Source: Osmia lignaria lignaria (Eukaryota; Arthropoda; Insecta; Hymenoptera; Megachilidae). Taken from it: a stretch of 64,000 bases of DNA. The DNA lies in contig NC_135032.1 of NCBI RefSeq assembly GCF_051020975.1, positions 9,672,001 to 9,736,000 of the forward strand, written 5' to 3'. Below the pieces are notes generated by a model. The model was not told the DNA's origin and ran no database searches. It saw nothing but the letters and a program-made list of their open reading frames with translations. The translations under genes and the position numbers were made by a program. Positions 1-11,114 of this stretch are shown here, one piece after another (positions within the stretch are counted from its first letter, which is position 1; each line of letters starts with the position of its first letter).

Positions 1-230
1 GAGATAGGAATAGAAAGTGCGTGTGTCGTCTGTATATGGCAGGTCATTTTCTCGTGGATATTTAGTTTTTTTCAATGCACTGTAGCTGAAATACAGGTCC
101 CCTGAAACGTACAGTGTAACTGCTAGATTTTTCTCAGCAGCAGTCCAGCACTAATTCGTTAAGTATACGGTTACTTACTGTATATGCCCGGGCGAAAAGG
201 CACACCGACACAGCTACAGATTAAAGGTAT

Positions 231-695
231 ACTTCCGAAAGGCCCCATCACCCCAGGACAACCAAACTTCGGATTTATAGTAATTGAGGGACGAGAAATC
301 GAATGAGACCATTTCCAGAACTGGCAAATAAACCGTTCTCGAGATATACAGGGTATTATAAAAGTGCGGAAACCTCCTATTACCTCGATAAGAACGCATT
401 TTCACGGAAAATGACTAACCTAACCCTAACCCTAACCCTAACCTAGGTTAGGTTAGTCATTTTCCGTCATAACCCTAACCCTAACCTTAACCCTAACCTA
501 GGTTAGGTTAGTCATTTTCCGTGAAAATGCGTTCTTATCAAAGTAATAGGGGGTTTCCGCACTTTTAGAATACCCTGTATATCTCGAGAACGGTTTATTT
601 ACCAGTTCTGAAAATGGTTTCATTCGATTTCTCGGCCCTCAATTACTATAAATCCGAAGTTTGATTGTCCTGGGGTGATGGGGCCTTTCGGAAGT
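231..695. repeat. Foldback (inverted-repeat) element with telomere-like core
   Basis: Two arms, roughly 231-412 and 515-695, are reverse complements of each other with only scattered differences. The outer ends read ACTTCCGAAAGGCCCC and its complement. The centre, about 414-510, carries runs of CCCTAA/CCTAA that meet TTAGG runs in opposite orientation, plus a partial internal duplication of the motif CATTTTCCGT. No coding potential beyond chance frames is seen. It looks like a non-autonomous foldback element. The CCTAA units resemble insect telomere repeats mixed with six-base CCCTAA units. Autonomous family and target-site duplication are not identified. Confidence 0.8.
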
Positions 696-1716
696 TTCCC
701 CCAGATTAATATCATCTATTTACTATCAATGTTCATTTTTAATTTTATGTTGGAGACCGGGGTTGTAGAAATCATGGTACAACAAAAATAAAAAATGCAG
801 ATTATTTATTACTTCAGACGGTGGTTAACGTGTTACCCGAACCGTAGATACCTACTGGCAAAATGACACATTTTTCCTAAGTTCTACGTGTATTTATATT
901 TTAAGAAAAGGGCGGCGTGGAAGGGTCAAAGAAAGGAAAGGGCAAAGGTTATAGGTGACTAATTGTAGAATGCAGTTGAGCAATTGAGTATGAGGATGAC
1001 TGATTGTTTATGAAAGATATAGGAGATAGGGAGCAAACGGAGTGACTGTTGGTGTGATTTTGCCCTTGTTAGCCGAAGATAAGGAAGATGATATCCAACA
1101 TTTGTTTTATTATTTATATTAATTATAAAAATAAGAATGCTAAAAATATATAGTTTCCCGCGCTTGACCGGTTAGGGGGGATCAAACTTACTACTGACCA
1201 TCCTCAACTGGTTAAAGAAAAGGAGAGCAAGAGGAAGCCGAAGTCTGATAAAAAGAAGGCAAAATGCGGAAATTTAGAAACGGGGAACAATTATTAGAGA
1301 AATTAAAGGATAAAAGTCTAGAAGACACGATGGAATGTTTGAGGAGCGTAAAAAGGAATGGAAATGAAAAAATAAATCATAGATATTATTTCATTAGCTT
1401 GTAGTTTTTAGTTTTATTTTTAGGGTAAATGTAAGAATGGGATGAAAAAAAAGAGGTGGATGCGCGGATATGAGCATGTAGTATAATTATTATCGTAAAT
1501 CCGTTTATTAATCACAACATTGAATTAAAATAAATATTATTAGGAATAACCTAAGTTATGAAGCCAAGAAAAATTCCAATAATAGTATAATAGTTTGGTG
1601 CATATGAAATATCGTAATAAATCGTTTTGCAACTTCGAAATCTCTTATGTCTAATATTATCAATTGGATTATTAGTGCTTTTAAAAATTTCTATTGTAAT
1701 GACTCTAATTTTTTAG
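696..1716. other. AT-rich stretch, probably thrombospondin intron
   Basis: No convincing exon or RNA gene is visible. The stretch ends in a polypyrimidine tract and AG acceptor at 1711-1716, so at least its 3' part is intron upstream of the first visible thrombospondin exon. The missing 5' exons (signal peptide, oligomerisation coiled coil, first EGF repeats) must lie upstream of it or outside the window. Confidence 0.5.
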
Positions 1717-4700
1717 ATGTGGCTCCTGCCCCAATGGATACATTGGTAACGGTTCTACCTGTCTTGATTTAAACGAGTGCGAAGTGGCACAACCTTGCCA
1801 CCCCGGCGTACGATGCATCAATCTCCGTCCTGGTTTCAGATGCGAACCTTGTCCACCAGGATTTACTGGGTCTACGATAGAGGGTGTAGGTTTAGATATA
1901 GCCAGAAGTCGTAAACAAGTTTGCCATGATATAAACGAGTGCGAAATTAACAACGGAAATTGCGATCCATACATGGAATGCATTAATACAGAGGTAACTA
2001 AATAGTTTCATATCTTTGTAAGAATTGTAGACAGAATTTCAAAGAATATAGTTATATTTTTGTAAAATTTATAAACAAGAATTTATTTGTGATATCAATT
2101 TTTCTAGATTAAAATATAAAAAATAAACTTACCATCACACCGATTACGAATCGTTTGTAATTTTAATTTGTTTAGATATATGTACGTAAGGGTAGTAACT
2201 TGCATACAAATACGGTTGAACGTCAACACTTAATAGTTGTTGAAATAAATTATTTTTTTCTTTATGCAGGGTTCATACAGATGCGGTCCTTGTAGAGTGG
2301 GTTTTGTAGGGAATCAAACAGTTGGCTGCCATCCTAAGCACAGTGTTTGTCCAGATTTAGTGACTGTGTGTGACGTGAATGCTGAATGCAACTGCATCGA
2401 CAATAATCAGTATGTTTGCAGAGTAAGTATTAAACATATTGTAAATATTGTATTGAAAGTATTGTTGTGAGGTTAGGGGCGAGGAAGGGCGGAAAGTAAA
2501 AGTATTTTAGGGTAGGCATGCTCAGCAAGTAATAAATCAGTCATTGGCGTCCAAAGCAGCACACGGGCACAGTTACGAGTTTCTGTTACTGGAACAGAGC
2601 AGACACGAAACTGTAAGAGAATGGTTGCACTCGGGCGCCCTACGGGCAATTTTATGAACAGATATAAATTTGTGCAGTTCTTTGTTCGCTTTGTATTATA
2701 TTAAAAAATAATTCAGACCTTTCTGTGTAAACATCGTCCCTTCCAACCAAGCTGTATCATTGATACTGAAGATTAAAGGATGAAAAAGATCTGTTGTGTT
2801 TACGAACACAGTTAAACTCACGATCAGACGTTCAGCCTTTCAACATTTAAACTACCTTCTAGAACTTTAATGCAACCAAGGTATACTTATTAAAACTTCT
2901 TTTCTGTATCTTCTTTCTAACAATGAGTGTGCACACTCTCTCCGGATCAGCGATGCTGTAGAAAAAGAGTTTTAAACGTACAACTCGAATCATCTCCCAA
3001 ATCTAGATCACAATCTATACCAAAAAAACGTAAGCGAAGAAGAAAAAAATTATAATTACTTTGGTACTTTTGAGTGAAATAGATCAAACTATCCTTTGGT
3101 CCCTGGATAATTAATTAGTGATTTTTTAAAAATCTTATTTATTCACATAAAAACATACGATTTGTAGTGCCGTATCGGATGGGCTGGAAATGGACTGACC
3201 TGTGGCATAGACAGGGACAGTGATGGTATCCCTGACAGAAATCTTCGTTGCCATGATCGACGGTGTCAGATAGACAACTGCCCGGACACGCCAAACAGTG
3301 GTCAAGAGGATGCAGACGGTGATGGTTTAGGCGACGCGTGCGATCCAGATGCCGACAACGATGGTGTACTAAATCCTTCGGACAACTGTCCTTTGGTCTC
3401 GAATCCGGGTCAGGAGGATAGTGATCGGGATGGTCCAGATTCAGTTGGAGATGTTTGCGACAATTGTCTGGAGATTAGAAATCCTAAGCAGGAGGATGTG
3501 GATGATGACGGCATTGGTGATGCCTGTGACAAAGACATCGATAACGATGGTAATGTATCACATATAGATTCAGTTTTTGGATTCTTAGCGGCCTTTGTGT
3601 AAAAGTTTTGTTAAACGATTCTTTCTTCGCAAATTAGTATCTGTGCAGATGAAAAAATTCAATGGGTGATATGATTTTATAGGTATCATGAACCTGCAGG
3701 ACAACTGTCCGAGAAAGAAGAACTGGGATCAAACAGACACGGACATGGACAGAATAGGCGATGCTTGTGACAACTGTCAATACGATCGTAATACAGACCA
3801 ATTGGACCGAGATGGCGACGGTGTAGGTGACGTCTGCGATAACGACAATGACAGAGATAGAGACGGGGTGCAAGACAACAGAGATAATTGTCCCGATGTG
3901 GCAAATCCAGGACAAAACGACGATGATCGGGATGGCATAGGAAACGAGTGTGACCCTGACATTGATAACGATGGGATACCTAATAATCAGGATAACTGTC
4001 CTTACGTCTACAATCCGAATCAACGTTACGCTCACTGTAAGTGTATATGTACACAATAAAAACATACAATAAACTATAACAAAATTTTTGCCATTTATTA
4101 GCAAATAAAAATATTGGCGATGCCTGTTGGAACGACAATGACAACGACACCGTGATAAATAGCAACGACAACTGCCCCAACAACAGTTTGATTTGGACAA
4201 CGGATTTCAGAAAATATACAACAATTGCTTTAGACCCTGTTGGTACTGCTCAGGAGGACCCTCTTTGGAGGATACACAACGAAGGCGCTGAAATTCAGCA
4301 GCTCGTGAACAGTGATCCCGGAATTGCTATTGGTAACATTTATTTACATAATAAACTGAATAGACATCACGGCGAGCTCTCTTCAGGTTAAAATACTTAA
4401 GATTCAGCAATATGTATTTCTTTAATGTCCATCATTTTCTGCAATAGGCCCAGACGTTTTTAGTGGCGTAGACTTTGAAGGGACGTTTTTCGTTGACGAC
4501 GACGGAGATGATGACTCTGTTGGCTTCGTTTTTTCTTATCAGAATAACCATAGGTTTTATATCGTGTCTTGGAAGAAAGGACAGCAGCCCTATTGGATGC
4601 CAACCCCATTCAGAGCAGTAGGAGATCCAGGGATCTTTCTTAAACTCGTCGACTCGACCACTGGTCCGGGAGAACTTCTCAGAAACAGTCTCTGGCATAA

Positions 4701-6476
4701 CGAGGATACTCCTAGTCAGGTGAAGATCCTTTGGCACGATCCGAAGAAAATTGGCTGGAAAGAGAGAACTCCATACAGGTGGCAACTCTTACATAGACCA
4801 AGAATTGGTCTGATCAGGTTCCGACTTTATCAGGGCAAACAATTAATGGCTGATTCTGGAAATGTTTATGACTCGACCTTGAAGGGTGGAAAACTCGGTG
4901 TTTATTGCTTTTCACAAGAAAAGATCACTTGGTCGAATCTACTGTACATGTGCAAAGGTGAGAAGAAAGAAACTGATACTTATGAATCTATGTGTAAGCA
5001 AACTGTTTATGTAAACAATAACGATATTCTGGATATTTAAAGAATTATCCTAGAAATCAAAGTACTTATTAAATAGAAAGATATTTATTTTTTGCATAAT
5101 TTGTGCTTTCTGAGATATCGGATGTCAAGGTCACTTTGAATTTTTTAGATTATTAACTTTTAATTATTCATTAATTATTTTATCATCTCATTTTTAATAA
5201 AATAATTTTAATAACTAATGCATAAGTTTTTTTCTTGAAGTAAGTTCTTAGCTTGAAAATCATTTTAAGGTTACATTACACTCGATAGAACAAATTAAAT
5301 GTGATCGTAATATCTTAGAAAATATAAAGTACAAAAGATAAAAAATTTTCTATTCGATGAGTTCTTTTTAATACAAGCTACTCCGTCCAAAATATTTTTC
5401 CTACAAACTAATAAATAGTTATTTTAGACAGCAGTAATTATTCACTCTATACACGTGTACAGTATCAAGCAAAATGGATTTCCCTAAGAAAAATGGCATT
5501 AGAGGGGAAGCAGGAATTCTCAAAATCTTAATTTTAATTATATTAGTATTAAAAATGATTTGGAAAAAAAAAATAATATAATTTTTAATTATTAAATATT
5601 ATAAAAGATGTTATATAATTAAAAGAATATGAATGATAAAATAAATATCAAACGAAATTTTCTTGCATAAACGTTTATACGGAAATGGTGAGCAACCACA
5701 GACATACATACAGAATGATTCTCACAATTGAGATGGATTATATTTTAGGAATGGTAAATAAAATATGAGGACAAAAGTGCATTTGCATTTTCTAGATACA
5801 TCGTTGCATTTATGAAAAAGGGTAATGCTGTAGAACAGTAGACCCTCTCACATCATTCAACTTGTATCTCTGCACCTTTCTTGTACTATTTACCATCCTC
5901 AAAATATAATCAGTCCCAATTAGGAGAATAATCCTGCATATGTAATATATGAGGGCCCCTCCCTTACATTGTTATTTTCCTTGGAACTGTGTTTGGGGAA
6001 GGGCGGAGACTCGGGAACTCGGAAGGCAGAATCCGAGGAAAATGGGAAGTGCTTGGAATCATAAAAGCCGGGGAATTGCATAGAAAGGGAAAAGGAGTCC
6101 TTTTCTTTGGGAAAGCTGACCATGCTCAGTACTGTACGTGTTTAACACATCAACGATACGATAATTGAAACGTTAACCATATTAAATCTGTAATTTTATT
6201 TTCTGTGTGTAATTAATTAATAAGTAGTCCATTTTTATTATTGCTTGTGAGTGACCAACCGTAAAAAATAAAGTAGCATTCACACTAATAATAAAAATGA
6301 ATAATTGATGAATCATCTTCAATTTTATTAATAATAATTATAACTTTTCAGAAACTGTCCCGCAATCAGTTTGGAACGAGTTACCAGCGAATTTGAAGAA
6401 AGACGTGGCTGTGGACATAAGTAACGATGTTAGAGCTCACTACGCCACACAGTCTAACTATTACAGCTCGCCTTAA
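1717..6476 (+). CDS. Tsp: Thrombospondin (COMP/TSP5-like), 3' seven exons, partial
   Basis: Secreted, calcium-binding matrix glycoprotein of cell and tendon attachment sites. Exons by GT/AG signals and continuous frame: 1717-1993, 2270-2422, 3168-3549, 3683-4036, 4102-4332, 4448-4957, 6352-6476, giving 676 residues plus stop. Residues 1-165 are EGF-like (Ca-binding pattern DLNECE, DINECEINNGNC). About 160-420 are tandem type 3 repeats rich in DxDxDG and DNCP (for example DSDGIPD, DADGDGLGDACD). About 424-650 are the C-terminal lectin-like domain (TTDFRKY, STTGPGELLRNSLWH, GWKERTPYRW, MADSG). A poly(A) signal AATAAA lies at 6586-6591. The 5' end (signal peptide and pentamerisation coil) is not in view, so this is partial. 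Family assignment is firm. Pentameric COMP-type is inferred from the absence of type 1 repeats in the visible part. Confidence 0.95.
2423..3167 (+). other. Thrombospondin intron 2, no gene seen
   Basis: A 745-bp intron between the last full EGF exon and the type 3 repeat exon. It holds a GC-richer patch at about 2470-2650, unlike the surrounding AT-rich sequence, which may be an old insertion. No open frame of a known family was recognised. Confidence 0.6.
4958..6351 (+). other. Thrombospondin last intron, no gene seen
   Basis: A 1.4-kb intron before the short terminal exon, mostly A+T. A GC-richer patch at about 5920-6130 stands out by composition and may be a decayed insertion. The chance minus-strand frame there has no recognisable motif. 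Confidence 0.6.
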
Positions 6477-6857
6477 ATTATTAATATTTTAAGCAATAAT
6501 TTCGTTAGAATTGTTATAATTTCATCCGATTTTTTGTTTGTTTGCGTGCGAGACTAAAGGACATCTCTACACAAGAACATGACGAAATAAAAAAACTAAA
6601 CATTTGCTAAAAACGCTTTCACACTTGTTTGTTTATGAAAAATATGTTTCTATGGAGAAATAAAATGATCGCGGAGGAAATTTTCGTCACGTAATAGAAA
6701 GTAGCACCACAATTCATCGCATTTATTAATGTATACCCTCGAATACTCTCGGAGTCCTTCTAGGGAAAACGACGGTCTAAATCCAATTGGCTTATTTATT
6801 ACATTCAAGCAAGTAATTCTACATTGAAATTAGAAGAAATGAAATAAAATTGGCTGT

Positions 6858-7527
6858 AGTTCCGAATACGACCGGTCGCCGATCAAGATGAAATTTGGAG
6901 GGTTGGTTGGGAGCAGGTAGATGACCCCAAATATAAAGTGGTATCTTCGGCTTCCTATTAGTTTCCGAGATATTAATTAAAAATTTTCGTACAATACATA
7001 GAATATTTTCTATACAGACGTAACTAACCCAACCGTCTTCGCTGTAGTAAGCTGACATCGTCAAGTGTCGAACAACCGTTCACACTATAGCAATATCGTC
7101 TTCCGTTTCTATAGGGTGTACCATGTAAAATCCATTTTTTTAGTTACATTACGTTATGTTTTATATTGTATTACTAATTCTCAAGGAATTAAACACATTT
7201 GATTTATACGTAGGTTAGGTTAGGCCAGATAAATTTCCGGCCGCCGGAAGTGGTCGTATCTCTAAAGTTTTGAATAGGACACCCTATAGATAGTCAGGTT
7301 GGAACCCCCACTGTGTCAACGGCTGTTCGGCACTTGACGATGTCAGCTTACTACAGCGAAGACGGTTGTGTTAGTTACGTCTGTATAGGAAAAATTCTAT
7401 GTATTGTACGAAAGTTTTTAATTAATATCTCGGAAACTAATAGGAAGCCGAAGATACCACTTTATATTTGGGATCCCCTCCCCCTTAAAATTTCATCTTG
7501 ATCGGCGACCGGTCGTATTCGGAACTT
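6858..7527. mobile_element. Inverted-repeat DNA element (long arms), interrupted by a second MITE
   Basis: Arms of about 220 bp (6858-7080 and 7310-7527) are near-perfect reverse complements. They share the outer motif GTTCCGAATACGACCGGTCG and the inner AGCGAAGACGGTTG motif. A shorter relative with the same ends is at 10446-10699. The loop has been invaded by the element at 7112-7286. The chance frames at 6819-7064 (-) and 7313-7501 (+) encode nearly the same peptide only because the two arms are copies. This is a non-autonomous element with probable TA target sites. Confidence 0.85.
7112..7286. mobile_element. 175-bp mariner-type MITE nested in the foldback loop
   Basis: The ends TAGGGTGT and ACACCCTA are exact inverted repeats, each flanked by TA (7110-7111, 7287-7288), the target duplication of Tc1/mariner elements. 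The interior is AT-rich, without coding, and includes a short run of GGTTA units near 7212-7222. Its position in the loop of 6858-7527 shows it arrived later. Confidence 0.7.
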
Positions 7528-7629
7528 CATCCGAAACTTTTACTACTGATGGATCGCAGAAAGAAATTGCACCAACCCCATTCAAAACCCCTACAAATCT
7601 AAAGCGTCCACGGAAAAGTGAGTGTAGAG

Positions 7630-7780
7630 TTGCATTGAACTTGTCGCAGTGAAGTTGGCTACAAATTCACTAACACATTCACGCCGCGTCGGTGAGTCTA
7701 TCTCGCCCATCGTCTCACCGATGCGGCGTGAATGTGTTAATGAATTTGTAGCCAACTTCACTGCGACAAGTTCAATGCAA
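7630..7780. repeat. 151-bp near-perfect palindrome (hairpin element)
   Basis: Two 66-base arms (7630-7695 and 7715-7780) are almost perfect reverse complements. The outer ends are TTGCATTGAACTTGTCGC and its complement, separated by a loop of about 19 bases. The element lies directly against the protein fragment at 7784. A diverged relative with a similar CACATTCACGCC inner motif is at 15289-15431. The near-perfect arms suggest a young insertion. Confidence 0.8.
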
Positions 7781-7783
7781 TTC

Positions 7784-8065
7784 AGGGTACTTACAACAGT
7801 ACAACAAGCGGTAAAATGCATGCAGTCACTGTCTGAAGTAGTTTCTGCCAGAGATGAGTATGCAGTATTTGGGGAACACGTAGCTAATAAAATGAGAAAT
7901 TGTAAAAGGTCTCATTTAGAAATATCTATAGCCCAGCACTACATCCATAACATTCCACTGCGTTTGGAAATGGGAAAGTATTCCGAAGAAATTCAGAAGC
8001 CAACTCCTTCACCACTTCTTTCTCCATTATCGTGCTCCTCAAATTCCCCCAGCCCTTCAGTGTGA
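7784..8065 (+). pseudogene. C-terminal fragment of a transposon-derived (Harbinger accessory-like) protein
   Basis: The frame encodes about 93 residues. It has the pattern VANKMRN...LEISIAQHYIHN...EMGKY followed by a Pro/Ser-rich tail. It resembles in layout the fragment coded on the minus strand at 23999-24462 (HIANKLRSY...VEYAINKTLFEADMGMY), which I take to be the C-terminal half of a MADF-type accessory protein of a PIF/Harbinger element. No start codon or upstream MADF domain is present because the palindrome at 7630-7780 abuts it. Likely a dead fragment. The family link is by similarity to the neighbouring copy only. Confidence 0.5.
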
Positions 8066-8175
8066 AACACACTTCTGCTTCAGACAGTGAATGTACTATT
8101 GGTAAAAATATTAATAATAACAGTGAAGATATTCATTCATTAACCAAGATTGTTCTTTTGCAAAATAGTATTTGT

Positions 8176-8191
8176 GGCCCTGAAAAGGGCC
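8176..8191 (-). promoter_or_regulatory. Histone 3' stem-loop of H1
   Basis: A six-base stem with a four-base loop (GGCCCT-TTTC-AGGGCC on the minus strand), 25 bases after the H1 stop. It is the binding site of SLBP that directs cleavage of non-polyadenylated histone mRNA. Confidence 0.95.
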
Positions 8192-8215
8192 AATTGGTAG
8201 GTATTTTTCAACGAA

Positions 8216-8908
8216 TTACTTTTTCGCTGCTGCTCTTGTTTTGGGAGATTTTGCCGTTTTTGGTTTTGGAGTTTTCGTTTTTGCTGCTGGCGCCTTTGTA
8301 GCTTTCTTTACTTTTGACAAATTTTTCGGTGATGCTGCTGTTTTCTGTTTCAGAGATTCTGCTTTCTTAACAGCAGCAGTTTTAGCTTTCTTCGGAGATG
8401 GTTTCTTGATTTCTGTGGTTTGTTTCGTTTCAGCAGCTGTTTCCTTCGGAACAACCGCTTTCTTAGAACTCGTTGCCTTCTTTTCCGCAGGTTTCTTTTC
8501 AACTGCAGCAGATGCGGTCTTTTTCACGGAGCGTTTGGCTTTGCTCTTTGATTCGGAACCCTTCGAAGGTGTGGATAGCTTGAACGAGCCAGAGGCACCT
8601 TTTCCCTTGGTTTGCACCACCGCACCGGCAGTTACGGCAGTTTTTAAATATCTCTTAATAAATGGCGCCATTTTTCCACCATCAACTTTATATGTCGTTG
8701 CTATGTATTTCTTGATAGCTTGAACTGACGATCCCTTGCGATCTTGCAACGCTTTGATAGCAGCATTCACCATATCTGCAGTTGGTGGATGCGACGATTT
8801 AGAACGTTGGGACTTTGCTTTCGATTTTGCAGATTTTTTTGGAGGCGACGGATTTTTCGCGGCATTTTCCACTGCCCCGGTGTTTCCAGAGTGATTTTTC
8901 TCCTCCAT
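8216..8908 (-). CDS. His1: Linker histone H1
   Basis: A 230-residue linker histone, intronless. It binds the nucleosome dyad and linker DNA to compact chromatin. Residues 1-38 are a Ser/Lys-rich tail. About 40-112 are the winged-helix (H15) domain (HPPTADMVNAAIKALQDRKG, IKKYIATTY, APFIKRYLKTAV, GSFKL). The rest is a Lys/Ala/Pro-rich tail with KKA and SPKK-like motifs (SPPKKS, SPKKAK). I start at the ATG at 8908 (MEEKN). An upstream in-frame extension begins with GTG and is not needed. The typical histone stem-loop follows the stop, so this is a replication-dependent gene. It is the outermost member of the quintet, transcribed away from H2B. A weak TATA-like TATATAAA lies on the minus strand near 9083-9090. 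Confidence 0.95.
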   Translation of the reverse strand: MEEKNHSGNTGAVENAAKNPSPPKKSAKSKAKSQRSKSSHPPTADMVNAAIKALQDRKGSSVQAIKKYIATTYKVDGGKMAPFIKRYLKTAVTAGAVVQTKGKGASGSFKLSTPSKGSESKSKAKRSVKKTASAAVEKKPAEKKATSSKKAVVPKETAAETKQTTEIKKPSPKKAKTAAVKKAESLKQKTAASPKNLSKVKKATKAPAAKTKTPKPKTAKSPKTRAAAKK

Positions 8909-8932
8909 CTTTATACAATAACTTGTAAACAC

Positions 8933-10443
8933 AATATACTTTCACGATCCGTTCACAGAGTGCGCGGTCAACTCAGGAATTGAACTACTAGTAGAAGAGG
9001 CGCGGACCGCGAAGAGAGACCTTTTGCCTATTTCCCATACTACGTTGCTCAGAATTCCAGACCCGCATAGAAAGATTTGCGATTTATATAGTTATTTGCT
9101 CGATTCAAAGCATATATTATATATACAGGGTTTTAATTACTGTTAGTAGTTTGCAACAGTGTCGTTGAATGACGATTTAACATCGATTTTCAGCTATTAT
9201 ATTTGCCTGAAGTGATAAAGTCGTATGGTTGTTGTTACTTAACTCTACACTCATCTTGGAAATTAAGCAAAAAATAGAAGAATATTTAACTCAAAACGAT
9301 TTTTCATGCTAAAATAAACGTTATAATGTTAAAACTATCAATTTGTGTGTACCAATCGTTAAGGGAGTTTTAATAATATCACAAATTCCAAAAGTTTTAC
9401 GTGGAAAGTAATACAATCATCAAGAAGACATAACGCAAATGATTGACATTAAAGTTATTTGTACAATACCATTAATTTGATTAAAAAGACTCGATTATGG
9501 ACGACAATGTAAACGGGAATCTAAAAATGGATTTATTTAATAACTTTCTCTCACATAAATTTGAATACTGCACACTGGTCGAGAAGTTCTAGATTACTAT
9601 ACTTTGGTGCTGTGAAATAATATTGCAGGTTTATAAAAGTGTTTGTACAGTACTGAACGTAATGCAATTTGAATTTTATTTAACATAAATGTTGATATTG
9701 TTAAAAAGTCTACTTGTCGCTGACAAAATACAACATTTAAGTGTGAAGTATAATATTACGAAAGTTCGTGTGAGCACAATGAACTACGCCTACCATTACA
9801 TGGTTATCAAATGCTTCAACGTTCAAAAAAAATAATGTACCATAATATTGTAAAAAAATAGAACTGAACAACGCGAGAAATTAATAGACTAAATATTTCT
9901 AGTGAAAAATAAAATCGGTGATTTCAGAGAGTTATGATGATTCGACAATATTGTTTTGGTGTTCTAGTACCGTAGTAATGAAACCAAATGAATGTATCGT
10001 AGTACGAATAATTATAAATCGAATGCAGTGTTAATCGTGTTATAGTTCTTACAATTAGTTCACTTTGACAAGCAACAAGGAAGCACCTCAGTTAGAATTT
10101 TAATGGTTTGAGGCGAAGTATTTTCTTTTAGTCTAGAGAAATACATGGGGATTTGTTTTGTAGAAATAAACACTAAAAGTTCGAGCAAAATAAATAAAAA
10201 GTTCCAATTCTATTCATTTACATGCTACAATGAATATAGTTCTTGCTTGATAATTCCATGATTCGGCCTCTAGAGGCGAGTCTTTCTAACCTAAAAACGC
10301 GAAATTATCGAGCCTCAGTGACGCATGACGTGTGCACATTGCTTACATTTTATTTATTTATGTAATACAGCTACAGCTACTAGTCATACGACGCTCATTT
10401 GTTTATGTGACGCAGGTACTCATTCACAACCTATACATTTTGG
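8933..10443. other. Histone H1 to H2B spacer, first part
   Basis: AT-rich sequence with no recognised gene. It includes the H1 5' flank with a GC-richer patch at about 8940-9010. No clear transposon ends were found until 10444. Confidence 0.5.
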
Positions 10444-10445
10444 TA

Positions 10446-10699
10446 AAGTTCCAAATGTCCCCGGTCGCCGATCAAGATGAAATTTTGAGGGGGAAGGGAC
10501 CCCAAATATAAAGTGATATCTTCGGCTTCCTATTAGTTTTCGAGATATTAATTAAAAACTTTCGGTACAATACATAGAATTTTTCTTATACAGACGTAAC
10601 TAACCCAACCGTCTTCGCTTTATATTTGGGGTGGTCTACCTGCTCCCAACCAACCCTCCAAATTTCATGTTGATCCGCAACCGGGGACATTCGGAACTT
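10446..10699. mobile_element. 254-bp MITE, relative of 6858-7527
   Basis: The ends AAGTTCC and GGAACTT are flanked by TA on both sides (10444-10445, 10700-10701). The subterminal sequence CGGTCGCCGATCAAGATGAA and the interior block containing GGTATCTTCGGCTTCC-like sequence match the larger foldback at 6858-7527. The right arm is a truncated inverted copy. This is a clean non-autonomous TA-target element. Confidence 0.75.
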
Positions 10700-11002
10700 T
10701 ATCTTATATGAGAAATACTGGTTTTACTCAAAATAATATAATAGACCTGATGCCATCGGGCCCAAAGACCTGTAGCTTTTTATACACTAAGGACGTGGGT
10801 AATAAACCGTACGCAATCCAGGTTTCTTTCGTTCTTAAGTGGACAACGGATTTTCTGCCATGTCCTCACAAGTTTTTCCTCACTTCGAGTTCGATTATCC
10901 AAGCGTAAAGACGTCCTTCCGTGCCAAGAAATAAAGCAAAGTTAGAAAAGAATTCATAGTGTTTATTATTTTGTGGCAATTTATTCTAGTTTTTTAACCG
11001 AC

Positions 11003-11055
11003 TTCGAAAAAGGAGGAGGTTACTCAATTCGATCAGTATATATATATATAGAACT
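11003..11055 (-). repeat. Dispersed tail motif with CCGACTTCGAAAAAGG
   Basis: The motif ACCGACTTCGAAAAAGG followed by GAGGTTACTCAATTCGAT is found again in inverse orientation at 23657-23712, next to a long poly(A). Shorter versions occur at about 20560 and 22605. It ends here in a TA dinucleotide run. The pattern suggests the 3' end of a retroposed (LINE/SINE) family, but no coding part remains. Confidence 0.45.
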
Positions 11056-11114
11056 ACGCATTCAAAACATAAATCCTTCGGTTAAGCATAAGATATTAAT
11101 GTCTAACATAAGTA

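Noticed and set aside
418..500. True chromosome-end telomere array
   Set aside because: Only a few units in both orientations within a foldback element, with unique genes to the right and non-telomeric sequence to the left.
3634..4200. 188-codon minus-strand open frame
   Set aside because: It is antisense to the thrombospondin type 3 repeat exons. The Asp-rich sense codons (GAY, GAC) read as Val/Ile on the other strand. No domain.
8241..8723. 160-codon plus-strand frame
   Set aside because: Antisense of H1. The Lys/Ala-rich tail gives a Phe/Ala/Val pattern in reverse. No start context or motif.
10708..10908. 66-codon frame after the MITE
   Set aside because: No recognisable motif, short, in the histone spacer.
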